A DNA stretch of 64,000 nt. Origin: Methylocystis echinoides. GTDB taxonomy: Bacteria > Pseudomonadota > Alphaproteobacteria > Rhizobiales > Beijerinckiaceae. The notes under the pieces were generated by a model. The model ran no database searches. It had not been told where the DNA came from and saw nothing but the letters and a program-made list of their open reading frames with translations. The position numbers and the translations under genes are program-made. Each line of letters begins with the position of its first letter. Position 1 is the stretch's first letter. Below, piece by piece: positions 27,634 to 35,963 of the stretch. The stretch is from positions 3,322,001 to 3,386,000 of the forward strand of contig NZ_BSEC01000001.1 in the NCBI RefSeq assembly GCF_027923385.1, written 5' to 3'.

Positions 27634-29484
27634 TCAGCCCTCGGCCTCGGCCGCCAGCTCCAGCCATTGCTCCTCCGCAAGCGCCAGCGCGCGCGCCAGC
27701 TCCTCCCGCTGGGTCGCGAGCTTTGCGGCCTCCTGCGGGTTGCGCGCGAAAGCGTCGGGGGCCGCCAGCGCCTCGTCGACGCGCGCCAGGAGCTGCGTGA
27801 ATTTTTCCACCTTTTCCTCGGCCGCCGCGAGCCGGCGCCGGATGAACCCCGCGTCCCGCCGCTTCGGCGCCTCGCGCGCAACCTCGGCGGCCGGCGCGGG
27901 CCGGCGCGGCTCCTCGCTGCGCGTCTTCGAGAGGACCAGCCGCGCATACTCGTCCATGTCGCCGTCGAAGGGCTTCACCGTGCCGCCGTCGACGAGCCAT
28001 AGCTGGTCCGCGCAGGCTTCGAGCAGATAGCGGTCATGCGACACGAGAACGAGCGAGCCTTCATACTCATTGATCGCCTCGATCAGCGCGGCGCGGCTGT
28101 CGATGTCGAGATGGTTCGTCGGCTCGTCGAGGATCAGCAGATGCGGCGCGTTGAAGGCGGTGACGCCGAGCAGCAGCCGCGCCTTCTCGCCGCCGGAGAG
28201 ATGCGCCACCTTCGTATCCGCCCTCGCGCCGGAAAAACCGACCTGCGCCGCGCGCGAGCGCACCCGCGCCTCGGGCGCGTCGGGCATCAGCCGCGAAAAG
28301 ACGAGGTAAGGCGTGTCCTGCTCGTTGAGATCGTCGACCTGATGCTGGGCGAAGAAGCCGGCTTCCAGCTTCGTGGCCCGCACCATGCGGCCATCCATCG
28401 TCGACAGCCGCCCGCCGAGCAGCTTGGCGAAAGTGGATTTGCCATTGCCATTGGCGCCGAGCAGGCCGATGCGGTCGTCGTTGGAGAGCGACAAAGTGAG
28501 CCGTGACAGCACGACGCGCTCGCCATAGCCAACCGACGCCCGCTCCAGCGCGATGATGGGCGGAGACAGCGGCTTGTCCGGCGACGGCAGATGGATCGGC
28601 AACACATTGTCGTCGACGATGGCGGCGACCGGCTCCATTTTCTCCAGCATCTTGAGGCGCGACTGAGCCTGCCGCGCCTTGGTGGCCTTGGCGCGGAAAC
28701 GGTCGACGAAGGCCTGCAGATGCTTGCGCTTCTCCTCCTGCTTGCGGGCCCCCTTGGCGGCCAGCAGCTGCGCCTCGCGCCGCTGCTTCTCAAAGGAGGT
28801 GTAATCGCCCTTGTAGAGCGTCAGCCGGCCGCGCTCGAGATGCAGGATATGCGTGGCCACGGCGTCGAGCAGATCCCGGTCATGACTGATGACCAGCACG
28901 CTCGCCGGATAGCGCGCCAGATAATCGACGAGCCAGAGCGTGCCCTCGAGATCGAGATAATTGGTCGGTTCGTCGAGCAGCAGCAGGTCGGGCTGCGAAA
29001 ACAAAACGGCCGCCAGCGCGACGCGCATGCGCCAGCCGCCGGAAAACTCCGACAGCGGCCGCTGCTGGGCGTCCGCGTCGAAACCGAGGCCGTGCAGGAT
29101 GGTCGCGGCCCGCGCCGGGGCGGAATGGGCGTCGATGTCGGCCAGCCGAGTCTGAATCTCGGCGATGTCGTGGGCGTCATGGGCGGTCTCGGCGCGGGCC
29201 AGGAGCGTCGCGCGCTCGACGTCGGCGGCGAGCACGAAATCGATGAGCCGCGTCGGCCCGCCCGGGGCCTCCTGCTCGACGCGGCCGAGCCTGGTGCGGG
29301 CGGGCAAGGCGATCAGGCCCGATTCGGGGGCGATTTCGCCGGCGATCAGGCGGAAAAGCGTGGTCTTTCCGGCGCCGTTGCGGCCGACGAAACCGGCGCG
29401 GCAGCGGCCCGGCAGAGAGACGCCGGCGGACTCGAAAATCAGCCGGTCGCCGAGGCGGTAGGTGAGATCGTTGATGGTGAGCAT
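27634..29484 (-). CDS. ABC-F family ATPase (Uup/YheS type)
   Basis: A 616-aa soluble protein with two ABC domains: Walker A VGRNGAGKTTLF and LLGANGNGKSTFAK, signatures FSGGWRMRVALA and LSGGEKARLLLG, and Walker B LLLLDEPTNYLD and LLILDEPTNHLD. A charged linker between the domains and a C-terminal coiled coil (about residues 540-616) are present. There are no membrane segments. The family acts on ribosomes to regulate or rescue translation; the exact subtype is not resolved. Confidence 0.9.
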   Translation of the reverse strand: MLTINDLTYRLGDRLIFESAGVSLPGRCRAGFVGRNGAGKTTLFRLIAGEIAPESGLIALPARTRLGRVEQEAPGGPTRLIDFVLAADVERATLLARAETAHDAHDIAEIQTRLADIDAHSAPARAATILHGLGFDADAQQRPLSEFSGGWRMRVALAAVLFSQPDLLLLDEPTNYLDLEGTLWLVDYLARYPASVLVISHDRDLLDAVATHILHLERGRLTLYKGDYTSFEKQRREAQLLAAKGARKQEEKRKHLQAFVDRFRAKATKARQAQSRLKMLEKMEPVAAIVDDNVLPIHLPSPDKPLSPPIIALERASVGYGERVVLSRLTLSLSNDDRIGLLGANGNGKSTFAKLLGGRLSTMDGRMVRATKLEAGFFAQHQVDDLNEQDTPYLVFSRLMPDAPEARVRSRAAQVGFSGARADTKVAHLSGGEKARLLLGVTAFNAPHLLILDEPTNHLDIDSRAALIEAINEYEGSLVLVSHDRYLLEACADQLWLVDGGTVKPFDGDMDEYARLVLSKTRSEEPRRPAPAAEVAREAPKRRDAGFIRRRLAAAEEKVEKFTQLLARVDEALAAPDAFARNPQEAAKLATQREELARALALAEEQWLELAAEAEG

Positions 29485-29674
29485 GGCCGCAAGCCCAGTA
29501 ACAGGCCACGGGCGGGGTCGCCAGAGCGTTTTATGGGCGCAGGCGAACAGCGCCGCGCCAGCCCCGAGGCGTCAAATGGCATTTCGCTTGCTTGGCCATA
29601 GGACAAGGCAAGGACAAGGCAAGGACAAGATGGGGAGCCCAAGGCGTATCAACCTGAACCGGAAGGACAGCGTC

Positions 29675-29797
29675 ATGCACCCCGACATGGAAACCTACTT
29701 GTGGATCACGGTGAAGGCGTTCGGCTTCGCGCTCGTGGGGATTTATGCGACGCGGATCGCTTTTTGGGCGTATGAAGCGATGAAATGGGGCGTTTAG
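29675..29797 (+). CDS. Very small single-span membrane protein
   Basis: A 40-aa ORF: MHPDMETYLWITVKAFGFAL and then VGIYATRIAFWAYEAMKWGV. AAGGA lies 8 bp before the ATG. One hydrophobic helix spans about residues 8-32. No family is recognised, but the start signal and composition make it more likely real than chance. It is 114 bp upstream of tRNA-Glu. Confidence 0.45.
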   Translation: MHPDMETYLWITVKAFGFALVGIYATRIAFWAYEAMKWGV

Positions 29798-29845
29798 CCC
29801 CCGGAGGCGCGGCGGTCTGACCCCGGACAAAGTTTCGGATGAGGC

Positions 29846-29874
29846 TTGTCTTGCGCGCCCTGCGCCTCTATACA
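29846..29874 (+). promoter_or_regulatory. Sigma-70 promoter of tRNA-Glu
   Basis: TTGTCT (-35) and TATACA (-10) are separated by exactly 17 bp. The -10 ends 36 bp before the tRNA 5' end, which leaves room for a short leader. A good match to housekeeping promoters in front of a tRNA. Confidence 0.7.
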
Positions 29875-29910
29875 GCCCCTCGCTGCGCCGCTTCGAGCGG
29901 CGACAGCCTC

Positions 29911-29986
29911 GCGCCCATCGTCTAGAGGCCTAGGACGTCGCCCTTTCACGGCGAAAACAGGGGTTCGAATCCCCTTGGGCGCGCCA
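29911..29986 (+). tRNA. tRNA-Glu (anticodon UUC), ICE integration site
   Basis: A 76-nt cloverleaf: acceptor GCGCCCA pairs with TGGGCGC, D-arm TCTAGAGGCCTAGGA, anticodon stem TCGCC/GGCGA around CTTTCAC (anticodon TTC at 29945-29947), T-arm AGGGG-TTCGAAT-CCCCT, discriminator G and encoded CCA. The gene is intact. A serine recombinase gene runs antisense into it from the right and ends inside it, so the 3' part is also the left junction of the ICE. Confidence 0.96.
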
Positions 29987-31615
29987 TTTCAGAACAGAAC
30001 TATGAACGCCGAACGCCGCCGTTTCTACGCTTGAAGCGGCGACCAGCGTTCGCAGCAATTCCGACTTCGACCCCATGATGCGAACCTCGTCGTCGGCGAC
30101 TTCGACACGCTGCGCCAGCGCGCGCAGGTGGTCGCGGCGGTAACCGCCATCGTCGAGGCGTATGCGTTCGCGGGCCTTCCGGGCGAACCCCTTGAGCATA
30201 TCGGGGGTGACGCCCTGATTGCCTGAACTGTCGAGCGCGAGCTGCGTCCGCTCGGCATCGGCGGTGGCTTGATCCCGCAACGCCTTGAGGCTCGCCATGC
30301 GCTCTTTCGCCATGGCGTCGTCCTTGTCCACCATGCCGGCTTCGATGGCGTCAAAGAGACGGCCGAGCCGCTGGTCGGCGTCCGTGATTCGCCGGTTCAG
30401 CTCGGCAAGATGCTCGCGGCGGCGCTCGGCTCGCTCCTGCCGCCGGTCGATGACGCTGGCGAGGATGGTTTCCAGCCGCTTGGGCCGGAGCAGACGATCC
30501 CCGATATAATCGGCGACCATATGGTCCAGCTTATCCATCGGGATCGTGCGACCCTTGCAGCCAGTCTTGCCCTGCCGGGCCTTGGTCGAACAGGTATAGT
30601 AGCGGTATGTCGCGCCGGTGCTGCCTCGGCCGGTGCGGAGCGTCATCGCGCCCCCGCATTTGGTGCAGAAGCAAATGCCGGTCAGCAGCGTGGGGCCGCT
30701 GGAGACGCGCGCAGGCGTCACCATGGGATTGCGGGATTTGAGGCGGGCTTGCACCGCATCGTAAAGCTCGCGCTCGATCAGGGGCGGCACCGCCATGATG
30801 GCGACCTCGCTCTCCGGCTTCTTCTCTCGGTCCTTGTGCGAGCGCGTGTTGAACCTGTGCTCGCCGATATAGGTGGTGCGGGTCAGAATGGCGTGGATTT
30901 GCGCTAGCCCCCAACGTCCGCCGTCGCGGGTGAAGAAACGACGCTCATTGAGATAGGTGGCGATGGCCTTAACGCCCATCGCGCCGCGTGTGCCGTCACC
31001 TTCAAGGAACAGGCGATAGATCAGCCGCACGGTGTCGGCGTGCAGCGGGTCGATCTCCAGTTTCTTCTTGATCTTCGATCCGCGCTGTTCGGCTGCGACG
31101 ATACGGTAGCCAATAGGCGGCCGTGCGCCATTCCAGAAGCCTTGCCGGGCGTTCTCGTTCATGGCGCGCAGGACGTGCTTGGCGTTCTCCTTCGACTGGT
31201 ATTCGTCGAACAGCGCCATGATCTGCCGCATCATCTGGTGCATGGGATCGTCGCCCATCTCCTGCGTGATGGAAACGAGCTTGACGCCATTCTTTGCCAG
31301 CTTCCTGACGTAGAACTCCATCTCGAAGTGATCGCGGAAGAACCGGCTGAACGAGTGAACCACGACAATGTCGAAGGGTGCGGGCTTGGACGTGCCTGCC
31401 TCGATCATGCGCTGGAACTCGGGGCGCTTGTCGTTGGTGGCGGTTGCGCCCGCTTCGATGAACGTCTCCACCAGTTGCAGGCCACGCGCCTCGCAATAGG
31501 CTTCGCCCTGCCGCTTCTGGTCAGGAATGGAAATATCGTGCTCGGCCTGCCGGGCAGTCGAGACGCGCAGATAGAGGGCAGCCCGGGCGGTAGTGGTTGG
31601 GCTGTGCATGTTCAT
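29930..31615 (-). CDS. Large serine recombinase (ICE integrase)
   Basis: A 561-aa protein. The resolvase-type catalytic domain has its Ser in ALYLRVSTARQ and conserved RPEFQRMI and SFSRFFRD. A recombinase domain follows (about residues 170-290), then a zinc ribbon (CFCTKCGGAMTLR and later CST...GCKG) and a coiled coil (about residues 390-450). It should integrate and excise the ICE. The stop codon (29930-29932) and last 18 residues (ending DSNPCFRRERATS) are encoded by the antisense of tRNA-Glu, showing fusion of element and host DNA at the junction. It overlaps the upstream antitoxin-like gene by 4 bp. Confidence 0.93.
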   Translation of the reverse strand: MNMHSPTTTARAALYLRVSTARQAEHDISIPDQKRQGEAYCEARGLQLVETFIEAGATATNDKRPEFQRMIEAGTSKPAPFDIVVVHSFSRFFRDHFEMEFYVRKLAKNGVKLVSITQEMGDDPMHQMMRQIMALFDEYQSKENAKHVLRAMNENARQGFWNGARPPIGYRIVAAEQRGSKIKKKLEIDPLHADTVRLIYRLFLEGDGTRGAMGVKAIATYLNERRFFTRDGGRWGLAQIHAILTRTTYIGEHRFNTRSHKDREKKPESEVAIMAVPPLIERELYDAVQARLKSRNPMVTPARVSSGPTLLTGICFCTKCGGAMTLRTGRGSTGATYRYYTCSTKARQGKTGCKGRTIPMDKLDHMVADYIGDRLLRPKRLETILASVIDRRQERAERRREHLAELNRRITDADQRLGRLFDAIEAGMVDKDDAMAKERMASLKALRDQATADAERTQLALDSSGNQGVTPDMLKGFARKARERIRLDDGGYRRDHLRALAQRVEVADDEVRIMGSKSELLRTLVAASSVETAAFGVHSSVLKWRAQGDSNPCFRRERATS

Positions 31616-32010
31616 GCTTGGCCTCCCATGGCTTTCTTCGCCTTGGGGCGGTCGATAAGAGGCAACACCAGTTCCACCCGGTCATGCACCACCTTGGGCG
31701 CGAGCTTGCGCCCATGCCCCGGCTCAAGCCGCACAAGGCCGTAGCTCTCCATGGTTTTCAGGGTGCGTGAGAGATTGGAGCCGGCCCGGCCGGTGATTTC
31801 CGCCAGTTCCTCCAGCGAGGCCGGGGCTTTATCGGCGATGATGCGCAGCAGTTCGCGGTTGCCGGCCGACAGCACCTTGGCAAAGGATTCGGTCGAGGTG
31901 AACCACACCTTCGGATCGCCGGGCGCGGGCTTTTCCTCGCCCTTGGCGATCCGCATGGTGCGGGCCTTCATTTCTTCGTAGTCGGCAATCCCGACTTTCA
32001 ATGTGGTCAT
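31612..32010 (-). CDS. HTH antitoxin-like regulator, TumA type
   Basis: A 132-aa protein starting MTTLKVGIADYEEMKARTMR. A winged HTH lies at about residues 50-100 (LRIIADKAPASLEELAEITG, SNLSRTLKTMESYGLVRLEP). MarR-like HTH proteins with this layout are encoded beside TumE/DUF6516 toxins and act as their antitoxin and repressor. ATGA overlaps with the toxin gene upstream and the recombinase gene downstream couple all three. Confidence 0.7.
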   Translation of the reverse strand: MTTLKVGIADYEEMKARTMRIAKGEEKPAPGDPKVWFTSTESFAKVLSAGNRELLRIIADKAPASLEELAEITGRAGSNLSRTLKTMESYGLVRLEPGHGRKLAPKVVHDRVELVLPLIDRPKAKKAMGGQA

Positions 32011-32360
32011 AGGGCACCTCGCTCCTTCAACACCGCGTCCACCGCCTGCCAGAAGTCGGCCAGCAACGTGGCCCCATCCTCGTAGGCGTAAGGCTTCACG
32101 GTCTGGAGGCGGTGCCGATGGTCCATCGGTTCGCCGCGTCTGCCTCGGCCGACCGGATGGGCATTGTCGAAGCCGACCAGCCGTTCGCCCGAAGGCCCGT
32201 GAAGCGTGAGCGAGTAATCGAGACCGTGCGGCTTTTCCGGCGATGCCGGAACGCGGGTGACGATGAACTTCACCCAATGGCCGCCCTCGGGATCGACAAC
32301 GAGCACCTGTCCGTCGAGGTCCAGAAGCGTGTCGAGGCCCGGATCACGATGCCCGCTCAC
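32007..32360 (-). CDS. TumE-family (DUF6516) toxin-like protein
   Basis: A 117-aa protein starting MSGHRDPGLDTLLDLDGQVL. The line VDPEGGHWVKFIVTRVP, followed by LDYSLTLHGPSGERLVGFDNAH, is the typical DUF6516/TumE outline; these are toxins paired with an HTH antitoxin. The biochemical activity is not established from sequence. 4-bp overlaps with both neighbours place it in the recombinase operon, so it may stabilise the ICE. Confidence 0.7.
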   Translation of the reverse strand: MSGHRDPGLDTLLDLDGQVLVVDPEGGHWVKFIVTRVPASPEKPHGLDYSLTLHGPSGERLVGFDNAHPVGRGRRGEPMDHRHRLQTVKPYAYEDGATLLADFWQAVDAVLKERGAL

Positions 32361-32674
32361 ATCTTTTTCCTATCAGTTTGTGATAGGGTTTGCAAGCCGC
32401 CATCCTGCCTTTTCGGGTTCAGGAGTTCGTCGAACACATCGCCGAACCAACGCTCGAACACATCAATCTCGGCCTCGGTGACAGGAACATCATCGGGCCA
32501 ATCGTCGGTGACGCGCATCTTCTGTCCGTCCGGGCCGAGAAGCGGCGCGTCGCTAGCTCGCGCCCGGCTGTCAGGCGCGGGATCGTCCGCGTAATCGAAC
32601 AGATCGTCGGGAAGTGGTTCGGGGATCGACTGTCGCGGTCGCCCTTTGCGGGTGCGGTGGCGCTCTGCGCACAT
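32357..32674 (-). CDS. Acidic hypothetical protein, first gene of the recombinase operon
   Basis: A 105-aa protein starting MCAERHRTRKGRPRQSIPEP. AGGAGG lies 5 bp before the ATG, which decides this start over one 13 codons upstream. The basic N-terminus is followed by a very acidic body (DDLFDYADDPAPDSR, TEAEIDVFERWFGDVFDELL). No family recognised. The stop overlaps the TumE-like gene by 4 bp. Its promoter region holds copy 1 of the 65-bp repeat. Confidence 0.6.
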   Translation of the reverse strand: MCAERHRTRKGRPRQSIPEPLPDDLFDYADDPAPDSRARASDAPLLGPDGQKMRVTDDWPDDVPVTEAEIDVFERWFGDVFDELLNPKRQDGGLQTLSQTDRKKM

Positions 32675-32697
32675 GGAATCCTCCTTGGTGCCGGTGG

Positions 32698-32724
32698 ATT
32701 CCGGGGCGCTCAATGCCCCGGAAT
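32698..32724 (-). promoter_or_regulatory. Perfect 10-bp inverted repeat in the leader of the recombinase operon
   Basis: ATTCCGGGGC and GCCCCGGAAT flank a 7-base spacer. It lies 24-50 bp before the operon's start codon and just inside copy 1 of the 65-bp repeat. It may be an operator or a leader RNA hairpin. The AlpA-like operon has an unrelated hairpin at the same relative place. Confidence 0.6.
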
Positions 32725-32730
32725 TAAGCT

Positions 32731-32795
32731 AACCATGGAGGGCAGTCGGCGGCCTGTAGCGTGCCGCATTTGCGCCTATGCGCTGGCGGCACCCC
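32731..32795 (-). repeat. 65-bp repeat, copy 1 (shared promoter/operator of the recombinase operon)
   Basis: 58 of 65 bases match copy 2 at 55813-55877 in the same orientation, and the distal 40 bp are identical. The identical part holds the dyad GTGCCGC...GCGGCAC at 32761-32792 with GCGC-CTAT-GCGC in its centre. Copy 1 lies 56 bp upstream of the recombinase operon start. Equal distance to the start codon in both copies argues for a promoter or operator rather than a transposon remnant. Confidence 0.75.
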
Positions 32796-32836
32796 GCCGT
32801 AAGCTTGTCTGTATTATCAATGGAGCACCGGCAGAA

Positions 32837-33583
32837 TTGGATACGGAAGTAATCTGGCTTGCAGCAGCTTTTCTCGGTGTTGCCTTAGTCTATGCGGCAG
32901 TCGGTCAGGCCGGAGCATCGGGCTATATCGCGGTCATGGCGATGTTCGGCTTTGCACCGCTGGTCATGAAAACAACCGCACTCGCGCTGAATCTGTTGGT
33001 AGCGGCAATCGGCACCTTCCATTTCTCGAAGGTCGGGCGGCTGTCATGGCGAGACGTCTATCCCTTCGCTATCCTCGGCTTCCCCTTTTCACTTCTCGGC
33101 GGGGCAATCCAACTTCCCGAAGCGATCTACTATCCCGTTGTTGGAGTGGTGCTCATACTTTCGGCGCTTCAGATGGCGCGATCTGCTCTGCGCAAGAGAG
33201 GGGTATTCCTCGCAGCACCTGTTGCGCCGCCATTTTGGGCCGCGCTGGCGACAGGTGCCGTCATCGGTTTCATCTCGGGAACCACCGGAACAGGGGGCGG
33301 TGTGTTCCTCGCGCCGGTGATACTTGCCATGAATTGGGGCACGGCACACCAGACCGCCGCGACCACGGCGGTTTATAATCTGATGAACTCGGCGGCTGCT
33401 TTGATCGGTGCCTATTCCTACTGGGATCAGCTACCGGCATCCCTGCCTTGGTGGCTCGTTGCTGTCGCGGCGGGAGGTTCGGTTGGGGCTTTTATCGGAA
33501 GCCGCTTCCTTTCCGACCGTTGGCTGCGCGGCATCCTTGCCCTGTTGCTGTTGGTTTCAGGGCTCAAGCTACTATGGTGGTGA
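32837..33583 (+). CDS. TauE/SafE family transporter (cargo)
   Basis: A 248-aa polytopic membrane protein. TTG start (TTG GAT ACG GAA) with GGAG 12 bp upstream; the frame is open further 5' but that part covers the 65-bp repeat. Motifs are GVALVYAAVGQAGASGYIA and FISGTTGTGGGVFLAPVIL, typical of TauE/SafE sulfite or organosulfonate exporters. Substrate unknown. GC content is lower than in neighbouring ICE genes, which suggests it was acquired separately. It faces against the trb operon. Confidence 0.8.
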   Translation: MDTEVIWLAAAFLGVALVYAAVGQAGASGYIAVMAMFGFAPLVMKTTALALNLLVAAIGTFHFSKVGRLSWRDVYPFAILGFPFSLLGGAIQLPEAIYYPVVGVVLILSALQMARSALRKRGVFLAAPVAPPFWAALATGAVIGFISGTTGTGGGVFLAPVILAMNWGTAHQTAATTAVYNLMNSAAALIGAYSYWDQLPASLPWWLVAVAAGGSVGAFIGSRFLSDRWLRGILALLLLVSGLKLLWW

Positions 33584-33595
33584 CAGCTCGGTCAT

Positions 33596-33835
33596 TCAGT
33601 TCTCATGACGCACCACGGTCCTCCGTGCCTTTGCGAAGCCGCGATCCGTGGCGATGAATCGCTCCAGCATGGGCACGATCAGCCTGACGGGATCGGCGGC
33701 GGGCTGGCCGGTTTCGCGGGCCAGCACCTCCGCATAGGCGACCAGATCGCGGTGGAGTGGCGCGGGCAGCTCCATGGTGATCTTCACGGGCTTGTCGTCG
33801 GGCAGCGGGCCAAGTTTCAGCTTGGTCATGGTCAA
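33596..33835 (-). CDS. DUF2274 protein, last gene of the trb operon
   Basis: A 79-aa protein starting MTMTKLKLGPLPDDKPVKIT. This is the DUF2274 pattern of small ribbon-helix-helix-like proteins found directly after trbI in alphaproteobacterial ICEs. The function is unknown. The ATG overlaps the trbI stop by 4 bp. Confidence 0.8.
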   Translation of the reverse strand: MTMTKLKLGPLPDDKPVKITMELPAPLHRDLVAYAEVLARETGQPAADPVRLIVPMLERFIATDRGFAKARRTVVRHEN

Positions 33836-34968
33836 CCTCCTGCCGGCTCGAATACAAGGTCGCGGGTGACGATGATCCTGACCGGGAAGCCGGGCCGGAT
33901 CGTGAGCGTGGGGGCAACCTGCAACTGGCGTTGCACGATCTGCTGGCCCGCCTGATTGACGGTATCCTGCGCCCCGTCGCGGATAGCCCGGATCAGTCTA
34001 TCCTCGTCACTGGTCGCCAGTTCCGTGCCGACCGCGAGCAGCGTGGACAGCCCTGCGGCCTTCATCAGATCCCAAAAATGATAATCGACACCATCCTCAA
34101 GGCCGGCATAGCCGCTGGCCTCCGCGCCCGGCAGGCGCTCCAGCACTATTGAGCGTCCGCCCGGCAGGATCAGGCGGTTCCACACCAAGAGCACCCTGCG
34201 CTGGCCGAAGGTCACGCCGTCATCGTATTGGCCTATGATCCGAGTCCCCTGCGGGATCAGGAGCAGCGAGCCGGTCGGGCTGTCATAGACGTTCTCCGTC
34301 ACCTGCGCGGTAATCTGGCCGGGAAGATCGGAACGGATGCCGGTGATGAGCGCGGCCGGGATCACGGCCCCGGCCTGAAGGATGTAAGGCGAGGCCGGCG
34401 GCGTGACGCGATCCGGCGCGACGGTCTGCCGGTCCACCGGCCCGTTGAGAAACGCCGCGTGGCGATCCTGTGTCGCGGGCTGCCCGCCGAGGCCAAGCCC
34501 GGCAAGGCCGGGCATGACGGAGCCGGCTGGCGCTCCCGTGCGCGGGCTGGACTGGAAAAAGACGTTGCTCAAGCGCGCGGCTTCTTCCTCGGCCCTGCGG
34601 CGTTCTTCCTCGGGATCGACGGCGGGCGTCGTCATGACGGGCGGCGTGACGGGCTGTCCCCGGTTCTGCGCGTCGAGGATCGGACGGCCGAGGTCGCCCG
34701 GCAGCGCCGGCCCCAAGACAGGGCCGGTATAGTCGCGCGGCAGGCCGGACAGGCCGTCCGCCGTGGGGCGGTTCTCGGTCGAATAGAGTTCGTCGCCGCC
34801 CGGCCCGGCATCGCGGGTCTGGAGCGCGTAGATCAGCGCCCCGCCGATGCCGAGAAGCGCGACCGCTCCGACGCCTGCCAGCATCTTGCGGGACAGGCGA
34901 GTGACGCGGGGCGGCTCGGCGCGCAGCCGCATGGGCGCGGCGGTGTCGGTGATGGTGTTGTCGGTCAT
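33832..34968 (-). CDS. trbI: Conjugal transfer protein TrbI
   Basis: A 378-aa VirB10-type protein starting MTDNTITDTAAPMRLRAEPP. One membrane helix lies at about residues 33-52 (AGVGAVALLGIGGALIYAL). A Pro-rich periplasmic spacer follows, then the VirB10 beta-barrel domain (VIPAALITGIRSDLPGQITA, IPQGTRIIGQYDD). It spans the periplasm as part of the mating-channel core. Overlaps trbG by 4 bp. Confidence 0.93.
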   Translation of the reverse strand: MTDNTITDTAAPMRLRAEPPRVTRLSRKMLAGVGAVALLGIGGALIYALQTRDAGPGGDELYSTENRPTADGLSGLPRDYTGPVLGPALPGDLGRPILDAQNRGQPVTPPVMTTPAVDPEEERRRAEEEAARLSNVFFQSSPRTGAPAGSVMPGLAGLGLGGQPATQDRHAAFLNGPVDRQTVAPDRVTPPASPYILQAGAVIPAALITGIRSDLPGQITAQVTENVYDSPTGSLLLIPQGTRIIGQYDDGVTFGQRRVLLVWNRLILPGGRSIVLERLPGAEASGYAGLEDGVDYHFWDLMKAAGLSTLLAVGTELATSDEDRLIRAIRDGAQDTVNQAGQQIVQRQLQVAPTLTIRPGFPVRIIVTRDLVFEPAGG

Positions 34969-35963
34969 GACGGGGAGCCTCCGGTCGCGCTGGCGGGCTG
35001 CGCGGCGGCGGCCTGCGTCGGGTTGATGCGGACGATCCTGACGACCTGCTGGCGGTTGCCGCTGCCAATGCGCAGCTCGGCCGCACCGAACAAGCGGTCT
35101 ACGATCAGGACGTTCTGGTGGATGCGGGAATTGACGATCTGCGGTTCGCCGTTCGCGCCGAGGACGAAGATCGGCGGCATCTCGCCCTGCACGATCCCGG
35201 CCGGGAAGACGACATAGACGCGCCTGCCATCGTCGAAGACGGAAACCGGCCGCCACGGCGGGCTGTCGCCCTGCACCTGCAAGGCGTAGCGATAGTTCCG
35301 CGCCGCCTCGGCGGGGATGACCGGGGCCGCCGGAACGGTTCGGCGCTGGCCGGGCGTTGCGGGATAGGTCCATGCGACGGCAGGCATGTAGAGTGCATCG
35401 CGGGCGCGCAGCTCGATCATGTAAGTGCGCCGGTCGGTGGTGACGACAAGGTTCGTCGAAATGTCGGCGCGCGTCGGCTTCACGAGGATGTGGACGCGGC
35501 GGTTTGCGCCCGAACCGGATTCGGTGTCGCCGATGATCCAGCGGGCGGTGTCGCCGGCGGCGATGGGACCGGCCCCGGTCAGGCTCTCGCCCGGCTCCAA
35601 CGCAATGGTGGTGATCTGCCCGACCGCCGCATAGACCTGATAGAGCGCGCCTTCGCTCCACGGATAAATCTGGATGGCGTTGTAGTAGCCTTCGCGGCGC
35701 GGCTCGATGCGGGCGGCGGCATTGGCGTTCTCGACGCGGCCGGTCGGCGTGGCGGCGGCATTGCCGCCCCGCGCCACGGTCCAGGCTGGCGGCGTATGCA
35801 GAGGCCGGGGCGTGTCGTCGGTCGCGTCGGCTTGCACGGTGGGCAGCGGCGGAACGCTGGCGTCATAGCTGAATTGCGGCGTCCGGTTGGTGGCGCAGCC
35901 TGCCAGCATAGTCGCGGACAGGAGCAATGCGGAGACGGCCGGTTTGCTGATGGCGTGGGTCAT
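34965..35963 (-). CDS. trbG: Conjugal transfer lipoprotein TrbG
   Basis: A 332-aa VirB9-type protein starting MTHAISKPAVSALLLSATML. A lipobox (MLAGC) predicts outer-membrane lipidation. The CagX/VirB9 domain shows IQIYPWSEGALYQVYAAVGQ and ISTNLVVTTDRRTYMIELRA. It forms the outer ring of the mating channel with TrbI. ATGA overlaps with trbF and trbI. Confidence 0.92.
   Translation of the reverse strand: MTHAISKPAVSALLLSATMLAGCATNRTPQFSYDASVPPLPTVQADATDDTPRPLHTPPAWTVARGGNAAATPTGRVENANAAARIEPRREGYYNAIQIYPWSEGALYQVYAAVGQITTIALEPGESLTGAGPIAAGDTARWIIGDTESGSGANRRVHILVKPTRADISTNLVVTTDRRTYMIELRARDALYMPAVAWTYPATPGQRRTVPAAPVIPAEAARNYRYALQVQGDSPPWRPVSVFDDGRRVYVVFPAGIVQGEMPPIFVLGANGEPQIVNSRIHQNVLIVDRLFGAAELRIGSGNRQQVVRIVRINPTQAAAAQPASATGGSPS

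Noticed and set aside
32731..32836. Extending the TauE/SafE gene upstream through the 65-bp repeat to an ATG.
   Set aside because: The extra residues (RPVACRICAYALAAP) are the translation of a regulatory repeat also found at 55.8 kb, and the family starts near the chosen TTG.
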